Shown: positions 34,637 through 44,091 of the stretch, in pieces | Layout: every line of letters begins with the position of its first letter | Numbering within the stretch: position 1 is the stretch's first letter | Source of the DNA: Paenibacillus sp. LHD-117 | GTDB taxonomy: Bacteria > Bacillota > Bacilli > Paenibacillales > Paenibacillaceae | Direction: 5' to 3' | NCBI RefSeq assembly: GCF_030929555.1 | Contig: NZ_JAVFVT010000033.1 | Coordinates: 20,715-84,714, forward strand | DNA length: 64,000 nucleotides | The notes under the pieces: generated by a model | Database searches by the model: none | Seen by the model: the letters and a program-made list of their open reading frames with translations, nothing else | Told to the model about the DNA's origin: nothing | Made by a program: the position numbers and the translations under genes

Positions 34637-36457
34637 TTGTCGATTAAGTCCAAGCTGACGGCGGCAATCTCGCTCATGCTGGTATCCGTTGTCATTCTGT
34701 ACCACTTGGTAAGCGAATATTCCATGGTACAAGGTTTCAAGCAATTGATGGCCGAGTCCATGCGCAATTCCGCCGAGCAAGCGGAGCAAGCCGTAGCCGA
34801 TTACGTGAACCGGACGAACGCGTACGGTGAAAACAGTCTTCCCGGCCTAGAGGCCATGTTCCGGCAAATTCGCAGGGTTAATCCAATGATTAAGGAAATC
34901 ACGGTATTTCGGGAAGATTCGAACGATATCGCTTTCGGTACATACGCTTATATCGATGCTAACAACGATCCCTTCATCGCGCAAGCGCTGCAGGGCAATT
35001 CCTTCGAGTATAAGGAAACCAAGTATAACGGCGATCCTCATTTCCGCAGCTACTATTCGAGTGGAAAGTTACAGGGCTACGTCGTCAGCATCGTGTACGA
35101 CCAGTCGATCATGAACCAGATGGTCGGAATGAAACGAAATAACGCCCTCCTCTTCACGGGATTGTTCCTGCTGCTGATGATGGTATTGATTTACGTGTTG
35201 GTCGGGTTCATGATCCGGCCGCTTAAGGATATTTTGTGGAAGGTTAACGAAGTATCTTCCGTTCGGTTCCATAAGCCGATCCAAATCAAGCGCAAGGACG
35301 AATTCGGCTTGCTCGCGCTGAAGATTAACGCAATGTCCCAGAATCTTAGCATCTATATGAGCAAGCTCCGGAAGGCGTTCGAAGAGAACCGGCGGATGAA
35401 GGAACATCTGGAGTCGTTCATTAACCATTCCTACGATGCGATTCATCTGATGGATTTGGACGGCAAAGTGATCCAAATCAACCGAGCGTTCGAGCAGCTG
35501 TTCGGATACGAAGAGTCCGAGGTGCTTGGGATGCGGTTCCCCACCGTGCCCGATACGCACAGGATGGAGAAACGCCAAATGATCGGCCTTCTGCTCGCGG
35601 GCAAGAAGCTTCCCGCCCAAGAGACCGTACGCATGACCAAGTCCGGCGAAATCATTCCCGTCAGCGTCATGGTGTCTCCGATTCGGGATTCGGACGGTAC
35701 GATCCGGGCGTTCGCGAGCATTTGCCGCGATATGCGCAGCCGCAACCGAATGGAGGAGCTGCTTCGCCGTTCGGAGAAGCTGACGACGGTAGGCCAGCTC
35801 GCCGCGGGGGTCGCGCACGAAATTCGTAATCCGCTCACGACGCTTCGCGGATTCCTGCAGCTGCAGCAGCAGAGCCAGAAGCTGAATGTGTCTCACGTCA
35901 ATCTAATGTTATCGGAGCTCGACCGCATTAACCTGATCGTCGGCGAATTTCTGATCTTGGCGAAGCCGCAAGCGACGAAATTCGTGACGAAAGACGTGAG
36001 GGACGTCCTGAACGACGTGCTTGTGTTCCTCGACAGCGAGGCGCATCTGCATAACATCGAGTTCAGGACCGTCATTACGGAAGAAGAATGCCGAATCTCC
36101 TGCGAGGAGAACCAATTGAAGCAAGTGTTCATCAATCTTCTTAAGAACGCGATCGAAGCGATGCCCGGAGGCGGCTCCGTTCATATCTCGATCCAGCGGA
36201 AGAGCGATCGCATCGCGATTTCCATTACGGACGAAGGCGTCGGCATCCCGGAAGAGCTCATCTCGAAGATCGGAGATCCGTTCTTCACGGCGAAGGAGAC
36301 GGGCACGGGGCTAGGCATCATGGTGAGCCAGCGCATTATTAACAGCCATCAGGGCACGCTCGATATTCAGAGCCAGGTGAATGTCGGCACATCCGTAAAG
36401 GTGACGCTGCCTGCGCAGAAGCCGGAACGGAAAGAAGATCTCCCGGCAGCGCAATAA
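34637..36457 (+). CDS. PAS-containing sensor histidine kinase (sporulation-kinase type)
   Basis: Membrane histidine kinase of about 606 residues. Order: membrane helix (about 10-30), extracellular sensor region, second helix (about 165-185), HAMP (about 186-240), PAS (about 255-360), HisKA with the phosphoacceptor AAGVAHEIRNPLTTLRGFLQ near 385, and HATPase_c with NLLKNAIEAMPGG, DEGVGIPEEL and TGTGLGIMVSQRI. This architecture matches KinB/KinE-like kinases feeding the Spo0 phosphorelay. Start: TTG at 34637, eleven bases after AAGGA; ATG at 34625 is an alternative and further upstream extension runs into the promoter. No adjacent response regulator, as is usual for phosphorelay kinases. Confidence 0.88.
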   Translation: MSIKSKLTAAISLMLVSVVILYHLVSEYSMVQGFKQLMAESMRNSAEQAEQAVADYVNRTNAYGENSLPGLEAMFRQIRRVNPMIKEITVFREDSNDIAFGTYAYIDANNDPFIAQALQGNSFEYKETKYNGDPHFRSYYSSGKLQGYVVSIVYDQSIMNQMVGMKRNNALLFTGLFLLLMMVLIYVLVGFMIRPLKDILWKVNEVSSVRFHKPIQIKRKDEFGLLALKINAMSQNLSIYMSKLRKAFEENRRMKEHLESFINHSYDAIHLMDLDGKVIQINRAFEQLFGYEESEVLGMRFPTVPDTHRMEKRQMIGLLLAGKKLPAQETVRMTKSGEIIPVSVMVSPIRDSDGTIRAFASICRDMRSRNRMEELLRRSEKLTTVGQLAAGVAHEIRNPLTTLRGFLQLQQQSQKLNVSHVNLMLSELDRINLIVGEFLILAKPQATKFVTKDVRDVLNDVLVFLDSEAHLHNIEFRTVITEEECRISCEENQLKQVFINLLKNAIEAMPGGGSVHISIQRKSDRIAISITDEGVGIPEELISKIGDPFFTAKETGTGLGIMVSQRIINSHQGTLDIQSQVNVGTSVKVTLPAQKPERKEDLPAAQ

Positions 36458-36524
36458 GCAAACTTGCCATTAAGCGGCGTAAATATAGCAGCTCTAGCTC
36501 ATAAAGAGAAGGAGAGGGTCAAGT

Positions 36525-37199
36525 ATGGGGCGAAGAGCGATCATTGCCGGTGCGACAGGATTGGTGGGCGGAGAGCTGGTCAAGCTTCTGCTTGGACAGA
36601 AAGGGTATGACGGAATTACGGTGCTTGTGCGTAGAAGAATCAACATCGCGCATCCGAGACTGACCCAGCTTGTCGTCGATTACGAGCAGCTCGGCGCGTT
36701 GCCGGCGGAGCTGTTCACGGGAGCCGATGTTTACTGCGCGCTGGGCACGACAATGAAGAAAGCGGGATCCAAGGCGAATTTCGAGCGGGTCGATTACCAT
36801 TATCCGATGGAGCTGGCCAAGCTGGCGAAGCGCGCAGGCGCGGAGAAGTTGTTGGTCGTAACGGCGGCGGGGGCGGATACGGGCTCCATGTTCTTCTATA
36901 GCAAGGTGAAAGGAAGGCTGGAGACCGATCTCCAATCGCTGTCGTTTCGTTCGCTCCATCTCTTCCGCCCGTCCCTTATCCTCGGCGACAGAAGTGAATT
37001 CCGACTGGGCGAGCGCGTGGCATCACGATTAATGGGCTCTGGTTCCTTCTTATTCGCGGGTCCGGCACGCAAGTACAAGCCCGTTCGCGCGGAGATCATT
37101 GCCCAGGCAATGGCGTCGGTGGCGCTGGCGACGCGGGATATCCCGACAGTGATTCCGTCCCACGAGCTGGAACCGATGGCCGCGATGTTGCGGAAATAA
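36525..37199 (+). CDS. NAD(P)-binding oxidoreductase, YraR/HTATIP2-like
   Basis: Short-chain NAD(P)-binding protein of 224 residues. The Rossmann motif AIIAGATGLVGGELVKLLL is at residues 5-23; CALGTTMKKAGSK and the YSKVKGRLE segment (Tyr/Lys pair near 127-131) fit the atypical SDR family. No substrate is known for the bacterial members. GAAGGAG precedes the ATG. The gene lies between the kinase and rluF without an obvious shared function. Confidence 0.82.
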   Translation: MGRRAIIAGATGLVGGELVKLLLGQKGYDGITVLVRRRINIAHPRLTQLVVDYEQLGALPAELFTGADVYCALGTTMKKAGSKANFERVDYHYPMELAKLAKRAGAEKLLVVTAAGADTGSMFFYSKVKGRLETDLQSLSFRSLHLFRPSLILGDRSEFRLGERVASRLMGSGSFLFAGPARKYKPVRAEIIAQAMASVALATRDIPTVIPSHELEPMAAMLRK

Positions 37200-37240
37200 A
37201 CAAGTTAGTGTAGCATACGCTACAGCGAGGTGAGACAGCG

Positions 37241-37942
37241 GTGAGAATCAATAAATTTATAAGCGAGACCGGCTTCTGCTCCCGCCGGGAGGCGGACAAG
37301 CTAGTCGAAAGCGGTAAAGTAACCATTAACGGCGAGATTGCCATATTAGGCAGCCAGGCCGAACAAGGCGACGACGTTCGCGTGAACGGCAGGCGCATCG
37401 GCGAACAGCGGCGTCATGTCTATATCGCATTAAACAAGCCTGTTGGCATTACGAGTACGTCGGAGAGCCATATCAAAGGAAATATCGTGGGTTTTGTCGG
37501 CCATGCCGAACGAATCTTCCCCATAGGACGGCTCGACAAGGATTCGGAAGGGTTGATCCTGCTCACGAACGACGGGGATGTCGTCAACCCGATTCTTCGG
37601 TCCGAAGGGAAACACGAGAAGGAATATATCGTCACGGTGGACAAGCCGCTCACGGACGCCTTCGTGAAGGGCATGTCCCAAGGCGTCAAAATACTCGGAA
37701 GCCTGACGCTGCCTTGCAAGGTGACGCGAGCCGGCGAGCGGATGTTCCGGATCATCTTGACGGAAGGCCGCAATCGGCAAATTCGGAGAATGTGCGAAGC
37801 GTTCGGATATCACGTCCGCAAGCTGAAGCGCGTTCGGATCATGAACATCCATCTAGGCGAGCTGCCGGTGGGCAAGTGGCGCGATTTGACGGAGGACGAA
37901 CGCAGGGAGCTGTTCGGTTTGCTCCAATACAGTCCGCAGTAA
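37241..37942 (+). CDS. rluF: 23S rRNA pseudouridine synthase, RluF family
   Basis: Protein of 233 residues with an N-terminal S4 RNA-binding domain (RINKFISETGFCSRREADKL, about 2-60) and a pseudouridine synthase domain whose catalytic aspartate lies in GRLDKDSEGLILLTNDG (near 97-113). EGRNRQIRRMCEAFGY and LRKLKR-like C-terminal features match RluF. Start GTG at 37241 with GCGAGGTGAG upstream. Modifies 23S rRNA (U2604 in E. coli numbering). Family assignment strong; exact target position inferred. Confidence 0.88.
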   Translation: MRINKFISETGFCSRREADKLVESGKVTINGEIAILGSQAEQGDDVRVNGRRIGEQRRHVYIALNKPVGITSTSESHIKGNIVGFVGHAERIFPIGRLDKDSEGLILLTNDGDVVNPILRSEGKHEKEYIVTVDKPLTDAFVKGMSQGVKILGSLTLPCKVTRAGERMFRIILTEGRNRQIRRMCEAFGYHVRKLKRVRIMNIHLGELPVGKWRDLTEDERRELFGLLQYSPQ

Positions 37943-37970
37943 GCAACCGAATACGAGCGCGAGCTCACAA

Positions 37971-38007
37971 GCAAACAACCCGGCATCAAGTATGCCGGGT
38001 TGTTTGC
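37971..38007. terminator. Hairpin between rluF and motB
   Basis: Perfect 16-bp stem (37971-37986 with 37992-38007), loop CAAGT, followed by TGTATCT on the plus strand. No strong T-run; serves the convergent gene ends. Confidence 0.65.
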
Positions 38008-38025
38008 TGTATCTATGCACTTCCG

Positions 38026-38853
38026 CTATTGAGCCGCAGTGCCGTCTACCTTCAAGGTTTGCGGGTTCGCTTGATTCACGTACGTATGGAGGATCGAAAC
38101 TTCGACGCGGCGGTTCTTCGCCTTGCCCGCCGCCGTATCGTTCCCCGCGACCGGATGGTATTCGCCGTAGCCGATCGCGCTGAATCGTTTCGGATCCAGC
38201 TTCTTGTTCTCCAGCATGACATCCATGAAACGAACGGCGCGCATGGAGCTCAGATCCCAGTTGGAGCGGAACTGAAAGTTGTTGATCGGCGTATCGTCCG
38301 TATGGCCGGCGACGATGACGTCGTAATTCGGATATTGCGTCAGCATTGTCGCGATGGCGGTCGCAAGCTCCTTGGATTCCGGCTTGATGCTCGCTTGCGC
38401 CGGAGCGAACAAGGCGTTGTCGCTGATCGTAATGAGCAGCTGCGACATGTTCAGCTTCGTCTCCAGATCGGAGGTTAGGCCATTCTTATCGATATAATCG
38501 TCGATCTTTTTCTTCAGATCCTCAAGCTCGGCTTGCTCTTGCTTAATGAGCTCGTTCATCTGAGCCTCGGATTCCTGATTTTTCTCATCTTTTTTATCGT
38601 CGCCGGTCTTCTCTTTCTTGGTCGGATCTTCGCCTTCCTGCACGATGGAGGGTAGCTCGAGCACGCCGCTGCCGTTGCTGAGCGCGATGCTGAAGGCTTG
38701 CGACATCTCTTCGAATTTCTTCACGTCGATGGAATTCATGGAATACAACACGATGAAGAGCGCAAGTAGCAAAGTCAGCAAGTCGGCATAAGGAATGAGC
38801 CATGATTCGTCCACATGCTCTTCGTGATCGTCGTGCTTACGCTTTTTGCTCAA
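38026..38853 (-). CDS. motB: Flagellar motor stator protein MotB
   Basis: MotB, 275 residues: basic N-terminus, a single helix with the proton-carrying Asp24 (PYADLLTLLLALFIVLYSM), a charged linker (about 75-125), and the OmpA-like peptidoglycan-binding domain (about 135-260; VAGHTDDTPINNFQFRSNWD, RRVEVSI). It anchors the stator to the wall. The start overlaps the end of motA by 17 bp. The Asp followed by small residues suggests a proton- rather than sodium-type stator; not decisive. It is distant from any flagellar cluster, as motAB often is. Confidence 0.94.
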   Translation of the reverse strand: MSKKRKHDDHEEHVDESWLIPYADLLTLLLALFIVLYSMNSIDVKKFEEMSQAFSIALSNGSGVLELPSIVQEGEDPTKKEKTGDDKKDEKNQESEAQMNELIKQEQAELEDLKKKIDDYIDKNGLTSDLETKLNMSQLLITISDNALFAPAQASIKPESKELATAIATMLTQYPNYDVIVAGHTDDTPINNFQFRSNWDLSSMRAVRFMDVMLENKKLDPKRFSAIGYGEYHPVAGNDTAAGKAKNRRVEVSILHTYVNQANPQTLKVDGTAAQ

Positions 38854-39640
38854 CGGCCCCTTCCTCCTTCTCTCTTAACTGCTGACGCTCCGTCGGCGTG
38901 AGGAAGACGGACAGCTTCTGATTAATCGCGATGGTGGAGACGCCGGATTGAATGGACAGCAGCCCTTCCAGCATCATCAGCCGGATTTGAATCTCTTGTT
39001 TGGAGATACGTTTCAGCTTATTGGCAATCGGATGCCACAATACATAACCTGTGAATATACCTAGTAGAGTTGCGATAAAGGCGCCGGCGATCGCATGCGC
39101 GAGCTTATCCATGTCGCTCATCTCGGAGAGCGCGGCGACAAGGCCGACAACGGCTCCGAGTACTCCGAGCGTAGGGGCGTAGGTTCCGGCTTGCGTGAAA
39201 ATTAATGCGCCTGCTTTGTGGCGATCTTCCGTCGCCGCGATATCTTCGAGCAAGACGTCGCGTACGAGATCCTGGTCATTGCCGTCGATGATCATGCGCA
39301 TGCCGTTGCGGAGAAACGCGTCTTCGATTTCGTCGACTCGTGCTTCGAGGGCAAGCAAGCCTTCGCGGCGCGTGATGGACGCCCATTCCATGAAGCGGCT
39401 GATCAGCTCTTCGCGGGAGGTCAGCTTTTGCTCCGAGAACACGATTTTGAACAATTTCCCGACCTTCTTCAGCTCGGACATCGGGAAAGCAACCATGACG
39501 GCGGCGACCGTGCCTAGGATAATAATCATATAGGCAGCAGGATTAAGGAGCGACGACAAGTGTGCGCCTTTCAGCACCATCCCGCCCAACACTGCGACTA
39601 AACCTAACACAAGACCAATAATTGTTGAGTTTTTCATCAT
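38837..39640 (-). CDS. motA: Flagellar motor stator protein MotA
   Basis: MotA, 267 residues with four membrane helices (about 6-22, 35-52, 150-170, 180-200), the cytoplasmic torque-generating loop between helices 2 and 3, and the signature GVLGAVVGLVAALSEM. Partners with MotB downstream. Start: two consecutive ATG codons (39640 and 39637) follow CGGGGTG; the second has better spacing. Confidence 0.94.
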   Translation of the reverse strand: MMKNSTIIGLVLGLVAVLGGMVLKGAHLSSLLNPAAYMIIILGTVAAVMVAFPMSELKKVGKLFKIVFSEQKLTSREELISRFMEWASITRREGLLALEARVDEIEDAFLRNGMRMIIDGNDQDLVRDVLLEDIAATEDRHKAGALIFTQAGTYAPTLGVLGAVVGLVAALSEMSDMDKLAHAIAGAFIATLLGIFTGYVLWHPIANKLKRISKQEIQIRLMMLEGLLSIQSGVSTIAINQKLSVFLTPTERQQLREKEEGAVEQKA

Positions 39641-39760
39641 GCACCCCGTCCAGTATGTTTTCTATATTACGCTTGTCTACTTCTATTTATATCGTCAAAA
39701 GGGTATTCTGAGATTATAGTAATCGACAGCGAACCATAATTTAAGGAGATGTGTGGAACA

Positions 39761-40054
39761 ATGGGAGTACGTCACGCGCGCGAATACGCGGATATATTGA
39801 AGGATTTGACGAATGCTGTAGGCGATATCGAAGGCAGCTATACGTTCTTCGAGATGGAGCCGGACGAATGGGAGGCGCTGCCGCCGACCGACCGGCACGA
39901 GGTGATGGAGGCGCTGGCGGACGATGTATTCTTCGGTCTCGGGGAGAATCCCGCGATTAAGGTGGGACAAGGCGAGATCGTATACAACAACAAACATCAT
40001 ATTATAGAAGTGATGCAAGGTGACAACGTCATTCACATCATCCGATTGATCTGA
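39761..40054 (+). CDS. Conserved small protein, unknown function
   Basis: Protein of 97 residues, acidic, with a YTFFEMEPDEWEALPPTDRHE segment and a beta-rich end (IVYNNKHHIIEVMQGDNVIHIIRL). AAGGAG at 39741-39745 is 12-15 bases before the ATG; an ATG at 39749 overlaps the site. No domain recognised, but composition and clean ribosome binding site suggest a real gene. It lies in divergent orientation to motA, with about 120 bp shared. Confidence 0.6.
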   Translation: MGVRHAREYADILKDLTNAVGDIEGSYTFFEMEPDEWEALPPTDRHEVMEALADDVFFGLGENPAIKVGQGEIVYNNKHHIIEVMQGDNVIHIIRLI

Positions 40055-40186
40055 CGCTCTTTGGCAAATGTGACAAATTCGAATCGAATTCTGTCGAATC
40101 TTTACAACGTTAAAGCTCTCCATTAGAATAGAACCAAATCTATATGGCATTTTAGCTGACATGCACATGACACTGGGGAGAGTAAC

Positions 40187-41422
40187 ATGATAGGTTCTCA
40201 TTCGGCTGGCCCGTTGCCGCAAGCGCTTCGATTGGACGGGGAATCCATAGCGGCTTTCTATCAGCCCATCATCGCGCTCGATACGCGGAGGATTGAAGGT
40301 TACGAAGTTCTCGGGAGAGCGGTAGGGAAGGAGTCTCTGCGCAGTCTGGGCCCCTTCTTCGGCGATGGTTCCATCCCGATGGAGGATCATCTGCTGGTGG
40401 ACCGTCTGCTGCGGGAGCAGGCAATCGCGAAGCATGCACTCGTGCGTAATCCCCCGCTTCTCTTCCTGAACCTGAAGCCGGCTTGGATTTATCAGCAGGG
40501 ACAGACGGGCGAGCTGTTTACGCTGGATCTCCTGAGCAGATATAACGCGGACCCATCGCGGATCGTCATCGAAATTACGGAGGAGAGCTTTCAGGGCTCG
40601 ATGGATGTCCTTCGGTCGGTCATCGACCGCTATCGGTCGCAAGGCTGCTTGATCGCGATCGACGACGTCGGAAGCGGATTCAGCAGCGCCGACCGTATCG
40701 CGCAGATTCAGCCGAACTTGCTGAAGATCGATATGCACATGGTGAAACGAAGCGCGACGCATAACGGCTATTATGGCGTGCTTCGATCCTTCTCCGAGCT
40801 TGCCGAACAGATCGGGGCATCGTTGTTGTTCGAAGGCGTGGAGACAACAGAGGATTTGGAGCGGGCGATTAGGTCCGGAGCGAGGTACGTGCAGGGTTAT
40901 CTCTTCGCGCGAGCCGGTGCTGATTTCCTTGAAGCATCCAGCTTCGCGCCCGTCATCGAAAACGAGCTGGACCGGCATTTGAAGCGGTTCGCCATGACGG
41001 AGAGAAGATGGCAGCAGCAAGCGGAACGGCTGGCAGAGCAGCTGCAAGCGATCGTTCGGGACGCCGAAACGCCGGAGGCGGCCGACGAATGGCTGGAATC
41101 GCTGCTTCCGAATTTGGGGCCGGAATGCTCGAAGGTCTATATCTGCAATGAAGAGGGCATTCAGCTGTCCGCCAACTTCGGCCGCGCTGAGAATGGCGGG
41201 TGGCAGCGCGAAGAAGAGTATCGGCATGCCAACTGGAGCTGGCGGCCGTACTTCGTGCCGAATTTGGTGCAGTTGAACGATAGCCGCCGAGCGATCGTAT
41301 CCCGCTCATACACCGATCTGGATTCGAGAGCCTGGATCCGTACCATCTCGGTGCTCGTCCGGCCCGGTCTCATCTTGTTCGCGGACAGCAAAGACGAGGA
41401 GAGCCCAGGGCTTGAAGATTAG
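40187..41422 (+). CDS. EAL-domain c-di-GMP phosphodiesterase (YkuI-like)
   Basis: Protein of 411 residues. The EAL domain (about 15-245) carries the expected metal and catalytic motifs: YEVLGR (EAL position), LNLKP, ITEE, DDVGSGFSS (DDFGTG variant), LLKIDM, FEGVET and VQGYLFAR. The C-terminal part (about 255-400) resembles the YkuI_C PAS-like sensor domain. Hydrolyses c-di-GMP to pGpG, or could be a c-di-GMP sensor; all essential acidic residues appear present, favouring activity. GGGGAG precedes the ATG. Nearby motAB supports a role in the motile-to-sessile switch. Its stop overlaps the convergent acetyltransferase stop by four bases. Confidence 0.88.
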   Translation: MIGSHSAGPLPQALRLDGESIAAFYQPIIALDTRRIEGYEVLGRAVGKESLRSLGPFFGDGSIPMEDHLLVDRLLREQAIAKHALVRNPPLLFLNLKPAWIYQQGQTGELFTLDLLSRYNADPSRIVIEITEESFQGSMDVLRSVIDRYRSQGCLIAIDDVGSGFSSADRIAQIQPNLLKIDMHMVKRSATHNGYYGVLRSFSELAEQIGASLLFEGVETTEDLERAIRSGARYVQGYLFARAGADFLEASSFAPVIENELDRHLKRFAMTERRWQQQAERLAEQLQAIVRDAETPEAADEWLESLLPNLGPECSKVYICNEEGIQLSANFGRAENGGWQREEEYRHANWSWRPYFVPNLVQLNDSRRAIVSRSYTDLDSRAWIRTISVLVRPGLILFADSKDEESPGLED

Positions 41423-41952
41423 GACGGATCGAAGACCATGCAGTGGAAGAACTCCATTCGCTCTTCTCCGGGCATCGGGCGCAAGTACGTATCGGCAATG
41501 GCGAAGCCGGCCTTCTCGTAGGCGCGAATCGCACGCGTATTCCAGACTTGCACTTCCAGGTCGATCTCGCACCCGGGCGAGCGCATGAGCGCTTCTTCCG
41601 CCATGCGGCGGACGGCGGCGGGGCCTAAACCCAGGCCGCATAGATCGGGACGCAGTCCCAGTCCGAGCCTTGTAACGTTACCCATCGGGAAGAACTGGGC
41701 ATAACCGATGAGCGTAAGCCGTTCGTCCAGAAATGCGCCATATTGCTCCATCCGCAGGACGGGATCGCCGAATTCGATTTCGTCCTTTTGCATCTGTTCC
41801 CAGCTTGGCCAGTTGAAGCGTTCATAGGGAGGCTCGTACTTCCATTCGCAAACTTGAGCGGCATGAACCGGTTCCAGCGGCACGATAGTCAGCGCGGACG
41901 GATTTGGTTTATAATAAGTAGGGTTTGGTTGGTTATCTGAATGGTTCATCAT
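41419..41952 (-). CDS. GNAT-family N-acetyltransferase
   Basis: Acetyltransferase of 177 residues. Acetyl-CoA loop RPDLCGLGLGPAAVRRM near residue 105-120, then VQVWNTRAIRAYEKAGF, typical of RimI/RimL-like GNATs. Substrate unknown. Start ATG at 41952 without a clear binding site but with TATAATC just upstream. Convergent with and overlapping the EAL gene end. Confidence 0.85.
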   Translation of the reverse strand: MMNHSDNQPNPTYYKPNPSALTIVPLEPVHAAQVCEWKYEPPYERFNWPSWEQMQKDEIEFGDPVLRMEQYGAFLDERLTLIGYAQFFPMGNVTRLGLGLRPDLCGLGLGPAAVRRMAEEALMRSPGCEIDLEVQVWNTRAIRAYEKAGFAIADTYLRPMPGEERMEFFHCMVFDPS

Positions 41953-42013
41953 TATTTGATTATAACAGACGGACGCTGCCTAGTGCGTACATAGGGTAAG
42001 GGGAATCGGCAAC

Positions 42014-43309
42014 GTGAAGAAGCTGCTATGGATCGGTTGTTTATCGTATCTCGTCATTGGCATCGCCCACGTGGTGGGCGGATCGATATTGGAGCAGTTG
42101 ATCGATTATTACGGCGTTACCTACAAGGATGGCGGACAATGGATCATGAACCAGTTCCTCGGCTTCATGGTGGGTGTCCTATTGGCGCCGACATTGACCT
42201 CGCGCATCGGGAAGCGCGGCGCCGTCCTGCTGGCCATGGGCTTGCTGACCGTAAGCGAGGCGGCTTATAGCTTGCTGCTCCCTTGGGGCTGGATGCTGGC
42301 GTTCGCGCCGCTCGCGGGGATCGGCTTCGGGATGACGGAGGCGATCGTCGGAGCGGCGGTCATCGATCTGATGAAAGGGAAAGCATCGGCGATGAGCCGG
42401 CTGGAGACGTTTTTCGGAATCGGCGCCCTCATTATCCCAGTAACGGCGGCATACTTGATTGGGCAGCATGTATGGCAGCTGTCGTTCCCGATTCTCGCCG
42501 CCATGGCGGGCATCACGTTCGTATTATGGCTGACCATGTCCTTCGGCGAATTAGACGGCCAGCTAGGCATGACTGTGAAGAGAAGCGATGCGGATGCGGA
42601 CCGCGAAGGGGTTATAGGCATAAGCGGAAGCGTTGGTTCGCCTGTTGACGTCGAACAAAGCAATGCGAGAACGTTGGGCAAACGCGGCGGGCGGGGCTTG
42701 CTTGGCTATTCGGGCCAAATGCTGCCCTTCCTCGCGCTCAGCGCCTTGTTCTTCCTTATCTATGTCGGCATGGAGATGAGCTTCTCCAATTATCTTCCTT
42801 CGATCCTGATAACCAGATCGGGTATGGGGGAAGCGGGAGCGGCCGCGTCGCTCAGTCTCTTCTGGGGTACCGTCGTGCTCGGCCGCTTATTCGCGGGCAT
42901 CATTGCCGACCGGATCGGTTACGCCAAATATTTGACGATTGCCACGATAGGCGCGGCTGCGGTGTTCGGCATGATGACGCTGTTCGGCGGAACGTTCTGG
43001 ATGCTCGCGTTAATCGCGCTCAGCGGCTTATGTTTCTCCGGTATCTTCGGCATCGCGCTCGTGTACGCCAACGGGCTGCTGCCAGGCATGACGGAGCGTA
43101 CGACCAGCTTGCTTGTCGCATTCGGCGGCATCGGCGGGGCGTTGTTCCCGCGGATCACCGGCTGGCTGATGGATCGTTACGACGTGGAGCTAACGGTCGG
43201 ATACTTGGCTTCCCTCGTTGTCGTCATGCTGCTCCTGCTGGGGGCGATGCTCATGCAAGGACGCCGGTTGCTCAAGCTCTCCCCGCCTGCGCAGACCGAA
43301 CCTCGTTAA
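42014..43309 (+). CDS. MFS transporter
   Basis: Major facilitator carrier of 431 residues, 12 predicted helices with a long hydrophilic central loop (about 185-225). The short loop between helices 2 and 3 (LTSRIGKRGAVLLAMG, residues about 60-75) and the second-half copy (IIADRIGYAKYLTI) mark the two halves; similar to the sugar/FucP-like MFS group. Substrate unknown. Start GTG at 42014 after TAAGGGGAA. Confidence 0.85.
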   Translation: MKKLLWIGCLSYLVIGIAHVVGGSILEQLIDYYGVTYKDGGQWIMNQFLGFMVGVLLAPTLTSRIGKRGAVLLAMGLLTVSEAAYSLLLPWGWMLAFAPLAGIGFGMTEAIVGAAVIDLMKGKASAMSRLETFFGIGALIIPVTAAYLIGQHVWQLSFPILAAMAGITFVLWLTMSFGELDGQLGMTVKRSDADADREGVIGISGSVGSPVDVEQSNARTLGKRGGRGLLGYSGQMLPFLALSALFFLIYVGMEMSFSNYLPSILITRSGMGEAGAAASLSLFWGTVVLGRLFAGIIADRIGYAKYLTIATIGAAAVFGMMTLFGGTFWMLALIALSGLCFSGIFGIALVYANGLLPGMTERTTSLLVAFGGIGGALFPRITGWLMDRYDVELTVGYLASLVVVMLLLLGAMLMQGRRLLKLSPPAQTEPR

Positions 43310-43332
43310 CGAATTCTCTGCAGGCAAGTAAG

Positions 43333-43380
43333 AAGCCGCTCCGACGAGGATTGTTCCTCCGTTCGGGAGCGGCTTTTCGT
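43333..43380 (+). terminator. Intrinsic terminator after MFS gene
   Basis: AAGCCGCTCC (43333-43342) pairs with GGAGCGGCTT (43366-43375), with an inner GAGGA/TCCTC stem, followed by TTCGTTC. Confidence 0.75.
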
Positions 43381-43420
43381 TCAAATATAAGAAAACTTGC
43401 TGCTTAAGTGATAAAAGAAG

Positions 43421-43598
43421 GCTGCCTGCCCGATATGCCATATCGGAGAGGCAGCCTTGCTTTGATTACCACATCAGAAAGTTTAAGTTCTTTATAGCGA
43501 TAAAGCGTAAAAGAAGTTCTTTCTGATTGGCGATAAAAACTTCCGCTTAAACGCGGTCGCACATCCTCGAATTACTCCGATAGGAGTTTTTCTCATTT
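43421..43598. repeat. Copy A of a ~180-bp dispersed structured element
   Basis: A long imperfect hairpin (GGCTGCCTGCCCGATAT with its complement, about 43423-43459) is followed by a TACCACA motif and a second A/T-rich hairpin. A block containing GATTGGCGATAA, AAACGCGGTCGC and CTCCGATAGGAGTTTTT follows (43525-43598). The same block order occurs at 51191-51374. The last bases overlap the NlpC/P60 stop codon. Confidence 0.6.
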
Positions 43599-44075
43599 GG
43601 CGTCGACAGCGTAGGACTCGTATTCTTTTGCGTCCATCACGCGACGCGCGGTTACGAAGCGCGATTTGTAATAAGAACCGTTCAAGGCTTCGATCGTAAC
43701 GCCGTATCTCGTGGAAGTGTGGGCGAAGTTGCCGTCGCCGACGTAGATGCCAACATGAGAAATGCCGCCGTCCACTTTGCCGCTTGTGTCGAAGAAGACC
43801 AGATCGCCCGGTTGAAGATCCGCCTTGGCGACTTTCGTGCCTACTGTTGCTTGGTCTACGGATCTGCGAGGAAGGTTGATGCCCATCTTCTCGAAGACGT
43901 AGCCGGTAAATCCGGAGCAGTCAAAACCTCTTGCGGTAGTGCCGCCGTACGAGTAAGGCGTTCCGACAACACCATCGATGATGCCGTCCATCTCGGAGCT
44001 TGCGAATGCGCTTCCTGCCTGGAATGCCAGCAGAAGCACAAGCCCCAGCAAAACAGAGCTAATCTTCTTCTTCAA
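43593..44075 (-). CDS. Secreted NlpC/P60 cell-wall hydrolase
   Basis: Exported peptidase of 160 residues. After a signal peptide (about 1-25) the whole mature part is an NlpC/P60 domain: catalytic Cys in ARGFDCSGFTGYVFEKM (near residue 51), His in ISHVGIYVG (near 106) and the third polar residue further on. It cleaves peptidoglycan stem peptides (gamma-D-Glu-mDAP bond). No extra SH3 or LysM module, so it is a minimal hydrolase. Preceded by a c-di-AMP riboswitch, the well-known control of such hydrolases in Firmicutes. AGGAG precedes the start. Confidence 0.9.
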   Translation of the reverse strand: MKKKISSVLLGLVLLLAFQAGSAFASSEMDGIIDGVVGTPYSYGGTTARGFDCSGFTGYVFEKMGINLPRRSVDQATVGTKVAKADLQPGDLVFFDTSGKVDGGISHVGIYVGDGNFAHTSTRYGVTIEALNGSYYKSRFVTARRVMDAKEYESYAVDAK

Positions 44076-44091
44076 CTTGTGTTACTCCTTC